Shown: piece by piece, positions 58,673 to 64,000 of the stretch | Position numbering within the stretch: position 1 is the first letter of the stretch | Layout: each line of letters opens with the position of its first letter | Source: Copromyces sp. CBS 386.78 | Lineage: Eukaryota; Ascomycota; Sordariomycetes; Sordariales; Sordariaceae | Length of the DNA: 64,000 nucleotides | NCBI GenBank assembly: GCA_030685235.1 | Contig: MU839113.1 | Coordinates: forward strand, 1-64,000 | Direction: 5' to 3' | Program-made: the position numbers and the translations under genes | Notes under the pieces: model-generated | Told to the model about the DNA's origin: nothing | Database searches by the model: none | The model's input: only the letters and a program-made list of their open reading frames with translations

Positions 58673-59351
58673 TCATACCCATCCAGCACCTCCCCACACG
58701 CCGCGTATCCGGCGAGCCAGCTGGATGTCCTTTTGCATGATGGTGACGCGCTTGGCGTGGATGGCGCACAGGTTGGTGTCCTCGAACAGATGGACGAGAA
58801 AGGCCTCGGCGGCCTCTTGCAGGGCCAGGATGGCTTGCGACTGCCAGCGCATTTCCTCGTCCATGGGGCGGAATTGCATGGCTATTTCGCGGACCTATGG
58901 AGACAAAGAAGGTTAGCACTAGACCGGTTGTTTAAGGGGAAAGGCGGCTAGGAACGAGCACTACGTACCAACCGCGCAAAGGGAAGCTTGGCAACCAAGA
59001 GATCTGTAGTTCTTTGGTAGTTGCGGATCTCCTTGAGCGCTAGCGTGCCGGGTCTGTAACGCCTCTTCTTTCCTTGGGGGACGGGGTCGCCGGCTGTTTG
59101 TTATTATTGTTAGCCGCGTGTGATTCCTAACTGGGGCCGTAGTCGTGAATACTCTCGGCGCGCGTGGGCGTACGCGCCGCGCTTCCGGTTGCGCTGAGAG
59201 TTTGGCCGTAGACGGGACTGGAGTAAGATGACATACGCTGGACACTGCTGGCGCGCGACTTCCTTCTTCCTGAGGGAGTAGCCTTGGCCGCCGCCGCGGC
59301 TTTCTTAGGCACCGCCTTTGACTTGGTTACTCCTCCCTTTTTCGGTGGCAT
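58673..59351 (-). CDS. Centromeric histone H3 variant CenH3/CENP-A (153 aa)
   Basis: CenH3 replaces H3 in centromeric nucleosomes and founds the kinetochore. Exons are 59237-59351, 58969-59093 and 58673-58894. Introns of 143 nt (GTATGT...GGCTAACA...ACAG) and 74 nt (GTACGT...GCTAAC...CATAG) keep phase and give 462 nt. The histone fold is plain: [51 protein letters not shown], and [15 protein letters not shown]. It differs from canonical H3 by its unrelated Lys/Ala-rich N-tail of about 45 residues, by loop 1 lengthened to [10 protein letters not shown] (the CENP-A targeting region), and by the C-terminal VWGGAGWV. Canonical H3 has KSDLRF in loop 1 and QSKDIQL. Its own tail begins [20 protein letters not shown] rather than ARTKQTARKS. 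It lies about 0.8 kb from an AT-rich RIP block. Confidence 0.93.
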
Positions 59352-60125
59352 TGTTGTTTTTTGTTGTTGTGTATTGATGATGGGTAAAGTCTTGGTAGGT
59401 AAATGGTTCGCTGGTGTCGTCGGAGAGGTGGATCGTGTGACAATGCTAGGACGTTGTTTATCGATAGGTCGTCCAAATCGTGGAGATGGTGGTTGCCAAG
59501 TCGCGATTGACAAAAAGACCGGAAACAGAGTTGGGTTGGTGTTGTGGCTTTTGCGACGGGAGCTTAAGTGGATGCGCCGGCGGAGCTTTCTTCAATTGAC
59601 GGGGTGGCTCAACGCAAGCAAGGGATCAGCAATTCGGGTTTGTTGCAGCCAGGATGGAAAGGCAAGAAAGAGGACAAAGAAGAGTCGAAACTTTGTCCAA
59701 GGGTTGTCGAGTATAGATAAACAAAGCCCGCAATGCCAACTCACACATTCACTATCCGTCGACCATGTTTGCTACAAAAGGGGGGTGGTTGGCTAAACGT
59801 CGACTGGAATGGGGAACCTTGACGCGCCTGCGTTTCTTTTTTGAACGCGACTGCAGTCGCGCTCCGGTCACAGTGGATTTTGTGGGGTTCCCACCGATGG
59901 AGTTCAATCCGCATGCCCGGGCAGGGGTTTAGATGGCTGTGGGGAATGTGGGGTCCCGCCAAGCCAGGTTGTGTGATAATATGAGTCTAAAAGTAGGGGG
60001 TTCAACGTGGCTGTATTGTGTTCTGTTGTGCTGATCTGCACTTGGCTCGATATCTGGCATCTAGTATAAATCCCGCAGCTAATCCGCTCCTCCGAAATCC
60101 CGTGACTGTGCACGTACATATCCCC
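59352..60125. other. CenH3 upstream region up to the RIP block
   Basis: The promoter of CenH3 (minus strand) is expected here. The + frame at 59284-59796 is largely antisense to exon 1 and its leader. From about 60,060 composition begins to fall toward AT. Confidence 0.5.
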
Positions 60126-63100
60126 TGCCGTCTAATATACCCCCTTAAATCTAGCGTACAAACCGCTCCAGATCTACCTAGAAATGCCCTAAAATCCTTC
60201 CAAACAGAGATAATACTATTCCTAGATATAATCCCCAATTATTCCTTATTACGGTAGCTTTTAAATTATTATTCGTAAAAGCTATTAATAAATATACTCG
60301 CTATTTCGTTACCCGTATCCTCCTCACCAAAATCCTCTATACCCTTTAGGCGCCCTATAACGATATCTCCATTACTAAACTCCTATAATTAAATTAGTAG
60401 CCGCTATAATTCTACGAATCCTAATTATTCTAACGAAATTAAATAAATTATAGGAAGGAAACTTTTCGTAAACCTATTAACAATTTGCTCTTTAGTTAGT
60501 ATATATATTATATTAATTAATTTCCTCTTTTATACTTACCTTAATTAATATTTATATATATTTACGTATTTAAATTTCGTAACGAATTGTATTCCCTCTT
60601 TTATAATAAAGCGGATCGTTTATTTATTATTATACCCTATAAGGGTCCCCTCCTAATTTAGGAAACCCAATGTAAATTCGTTAAATAGGCGGCGGGTATA
60701 AATCGCCTCCTTAGCCCCTTAATTTAAAAATAGTAATTTAACTTTTATTAACGAAGTTATAATAGTATTTTATTTATTAATACGCTAATCGATAATATTA
60801 TTTAATAATTATATTACGAACGCTTATAAATTCTTATAATTAAGGAAATTATTTGCAAATAAGGAGTTAATTATAATATAGAAATCCTAATAGTCTTTAC
60901 TATTTAATTAAAGAGCGAAATTTTAAATTATAAGAAAATAGAGGATTACCCAATTTATTATTATATAATAAGTAAAATTAGGGTTAGAATTAAACTGAGC
61001 GAATTTGGAAATTAAAAAAGTAATATTTAATTATAATATAATAGCGATATAGAGGATAGAACCGATTTTTACTTAGTACGTAATAATCTTATATAATATA
61101 ACGTTATTTTAATAGGGGAATAATTCTTCCTTAGCTATTAGGATTATATATAATTTTTTAATTCGTTTTATTTTATTAGCAATCTTCTAAATATATTTAT
61201 ATTAAAAGAGCTAGATTAACCTTTTCTCGCAATTTTAAATAATTTCGATATTTAAGAACTATTTTAACGGATCTCCGCTAGTTAATTAATATTTTTTCTC
61301 TATAATAATTACTACCCCTTTAATAATAGTAATCTCTTAATCCCTATATTTATAAGTAATAATAATATTATTAATATAAAAGAATAAGAAAATATTATTC
61401 TTAATAAGGATATTAGGTTCTATAGGGAGAGGATTTATGACTATAGTAATTAGGGTTTTAATAAATTTTTATTATTAAAAGAGAGGAGATTTCTATAGAC
61501 TATACAACGCCCGTAATAGCCGGAATACCTAGCCTTTCCTTATATAACTAGGGGGAAGTTTTATATATATTAACTTATTTAATAATATATTTATAAACGT
61601 ATTTTTTATATTGTATGAAGTTAAATCGAAGTTGAAATAGGCCGCTATTACTATTAGGATATAGAACGATTTAATTATTAGAATTATTGTATACGTTTTT
61701 CGTATACTATCCTTAAATTATTAATTTCTACATATAATTAAACGTACTTTATATTTGAGGAAACGGCTATTTTAATTGAATTTATAAATATATATTTATA
61801 TCGAGCCGAATATTTCGTTATCTCTAGGTTCTTCGGCGCTAACCTACTTCTAAAATTTAAAATCCCTATATTTATTTAAGTATTCCTTTTCTATTTTTTT
61901 AAAGAATTTTTTAAAGGGATAAGAATTGAATTATTTATAATTATTAGGAAGGGGTGGAAAATTAGACCGATAGAAGGTTTTTAACGTACTTTTTACTTTA
62001 TAGCAATATATAAATTCTTTTATTATTTTTAATTTAGAATTATAACCGGGATCGACTTTAATTCCCCTCTTTCTTATTTTTTCTAAAAAGGTTTAGTTTA
62101 CGATTTTATTTCCTTAAATATTTATTAATCTATTCCCCCGTACGGATATAAAAAATGTAATTTATATAAAATATTAATTTATAATTAATTATAAATCTTT
62201 ATTAAATTAAGAGAGGTCGGTTATTAGGAATGCGGCTAAACTCTTAGGAGGGGTTAGTAAATACCCTTCTTCTTTATCCTTTAAATTTAAAATTATATTT
62301 TAAAAATCCGACGACTTCTATATTAGTAGTATTAACGGGGGTTCCTCTAAAGACCTTTATAGATTTTCTAAACCCGTTTATAGATTTCGTATCCTAAATT
62401 CCTCTTTTTCCTTTAATATATTCAATTCGTTTAAAAAGCCTTAGGCAATAGGGCTAGGAATTCCTTCTTTAATAGTATTAAACTAGAAGAGATTTACTTA
62501 TATAATATTTATTTAGTAGAAATTTTTTAATTATATAGCTAATTCTTTAAAGGAGATATTAAATATATTATAGATTTCTTTAATGTTATTAGAGAATATT
62601 TCGTTTTCGTTAAATATAATATTTTATATAATAATGATAGTATTCGTATATAGGTTCTAGATCCGGTAGATATTAGTTAATTAGTACCCTATTAAATATT
62701 TAATTTATATACGGTCTTTAAATTTTATAATTTTATTCTACTTCTTTATTACTTCTATAGAGAGGGCGAAAACTTTATAATTATAAATTTTAAAGTATAT
62801 AATAATTGGGGATAGATTTGCTAATAGAATAATGCTATTTTTAAATTAATAAAACGTTTTAAATCTCTCCTTAGGGGATTTCTAATAATATTCAACTTTA
62901 AGAATTAAGTTATATAAATACGTAATTATTCTAATAATTTTTAACTACAATTTATAGGGTAAATTCATACCCGAATGTATTATTACCGTTTTAATTTTAA
63001 TTATACCCTCTAAATACTCTATACCGCCGTTTTAAATTTATATATAAAGTATTAAAAGTTCGATACTAATCCCTTTATTAGAGAACTAAGTAATAATCTT

Positions 63101-64000
63101 TTTATTATTCGTTATTTCGTTATTATATTTAACGATACGAAGTACTATCTAATATTTCGTTTATAAATTTATAAATAGGGATTCTAAATAGGCGATAATA
63201 GAATCCGCTTTTCAATTACCTAAGTAATATATTTAAATAAACTTAAATTATCGATTTATAACTACTATTAAATTTAAATACTCTATACTACCGAATTTTA
63301 CCTTCTTATATAAAAAGAAGTTAATAGTAAAATATAATCCGGGTCCTTCGAAATAATCCCGAACCTCCTTACGTACTTAACGCCTCAATTTGGCCTTTAT
63401 ATATAAATTACAATAGATTAAATCTAATTCCTTTAACCGAACGCTATATATTTATTCGGTAAATTTAATAAAAGTATTAGGGTTAGGGTAGTTAAATCGA
63501 AGATATTAGCGGAGAGGATCTCCTTCTTAGGGCTTTCGTTTAGAATAGTTAGAATACCGTATAGTAAAAAAGGATTTATTAAGGCTATTATTCTATAGGG
63601 GGATATATTTTAATATAAATTAATCATAATAAAAATAAATATTGTAAATTAGGGAATTTATAAAGCTAGAATGCAAATAATTATTTTTATAATCCTAGAA
63701 GATTTATTCCTCTTCGAATTTTCTTAAGGAGACGAAATTATAGGTTATATTTAGTATTAACGTAATATTAATAAGGTATAGATTACGACCCCCTTTATCG
63801 TTTTAGACTATTAATATAATATTATTATATTCCTTAATAAATATATATTTATTTTTAACCTATATATAGTTACTAGGGTTTACAAGATTTAAATCGTTAA
63901 ATCGACTAACTTTATTAAAAATATAGATTATTATACTTAAATTAAAGATCGCTAAATTTCTTAGTAAGTATATAGTATTGCGGTAATTTATAATAGGTAT
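60126..64000 (-). mobile_element. RIP-degraded relative of the copia-type element (continues past the window)
   Basis: Very AT-rich, stop-rich DNA with no intact gene. Two anchor regions match the element at 22.4-27.9 kb in the same order and orientation. One is near 61690-61810 (matching about 24010-24110, reverse-transcriptase side). The other is near 63020-63065, where TACCGCCGTTTTAAATTTA and TTAAAAGTTCGA recur (matching about 25207-25250). Spacing is similar (about 1.3 and 1.2 kb). The left end near 60125-60150 (CTAATATACC then CCCTTA) resembles the 3' LTR junction of the first element. The 5' LTR would lie beyond the window edge. Confidence 0.65.

Noticed and set aside
1..64000. CRISPR array, rRNA genes, 5S rRNA, polyketide or peptide synthetase cluster.
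   Set aside because: No regularly spaced direct repeats, no rRNA-like segments and no synthase motifs were seen on either strand.

Overview
The window looks like nuclear DNA of a filamentous ascomycete, most likely a Sordariomycete. Genes of ordinary GC content carry short introns (mostly 54-102 nt) with GTRNGT-type donors and CTAAC-like branch sites. They are separated by blocks of extremely AT-rich, stop-riddled DNA that carries the transition-only signature of repeat-induced point mutation (RIP). The gene set (STE3-type pheromone receptor, CenH3 histone, CRIB-domain protein, bHLH factor, mitochondrial cardiolipin synthase, MTO1 and SSB) fits that placement. The species cannot be named from sequence alone.

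Layout: 1-6.4 kb is a RIP-degraded block with simple repeats at its left edge and a retroviral-type aspartic protease relic. 6.4-10.1 kb is a partly degraded transition zone with microsatellites, an inverted-repeat pair and a 355-bp MITE with TTA target duplications. At 10.1-11.3 kb lie a tRNA-Arg(ACG) gene and a chimeric relic: a 5'-truncated LysM-protein gene abutting an inverted fragment of an unidentified protein gene. 12.2-15.6 kb holds an ankyrin-repeat protein gene and a three-exon unknown gene. 17.0-22.2 kb holds three adjacent genes for mitochondrial proteins: cardiolipin synthase (+), MTO1/GidA (-) and single-stranded-DNA-binding protein (-). A complete but RIP-killed Ty1/copia-type LTR retrotransposon (22,412-27,942; 180-bp LTRs; AGTTC target duplications) follows, inserted about 200 bp upstream of the SSB start codon.

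Beyond it lie a STE3-like receptor (29.3-31.6 kb), a small unknown gene, a gene-poor stretch of normal GC (32.4-44.2 kb) holding a 270-bp TA-flanked MITE with perfect 29-bp TIRs, an 869-aa CRIB-domain protein (44.3-46.9 kb), a second gene-poor stretch (46.9-54.3 kb), a bHLH transcription factor (54.4-56.5 kb), an odd tRNA-Gln-like locus with an intron-like insertion (57.4 kb), and the centromeric histone H3 variant CenH3 (58.7-59.4 kb). From about 60.1 kb to the end is another RIP-degraded block, a relative of the first copia element in the same orientation.

No CRISPR array, rRNA, secondary-metabolite cluster or clearly new multi-gene system was seen. The strongest observations are genome-dynamics ones: an LTR pair that records the RIP edge, two short TIR elements with clear target duplications, the LysM chimera, the odd tRNA, and the mitochondrial gene trio beside heterochromatin-like DNA. 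Splice models were built by eye from splice signals and phase. Every exon chain given for CRD1, MTO1, SSB, STE3, CenH3 and the 14.6-kb gene closes in phase.
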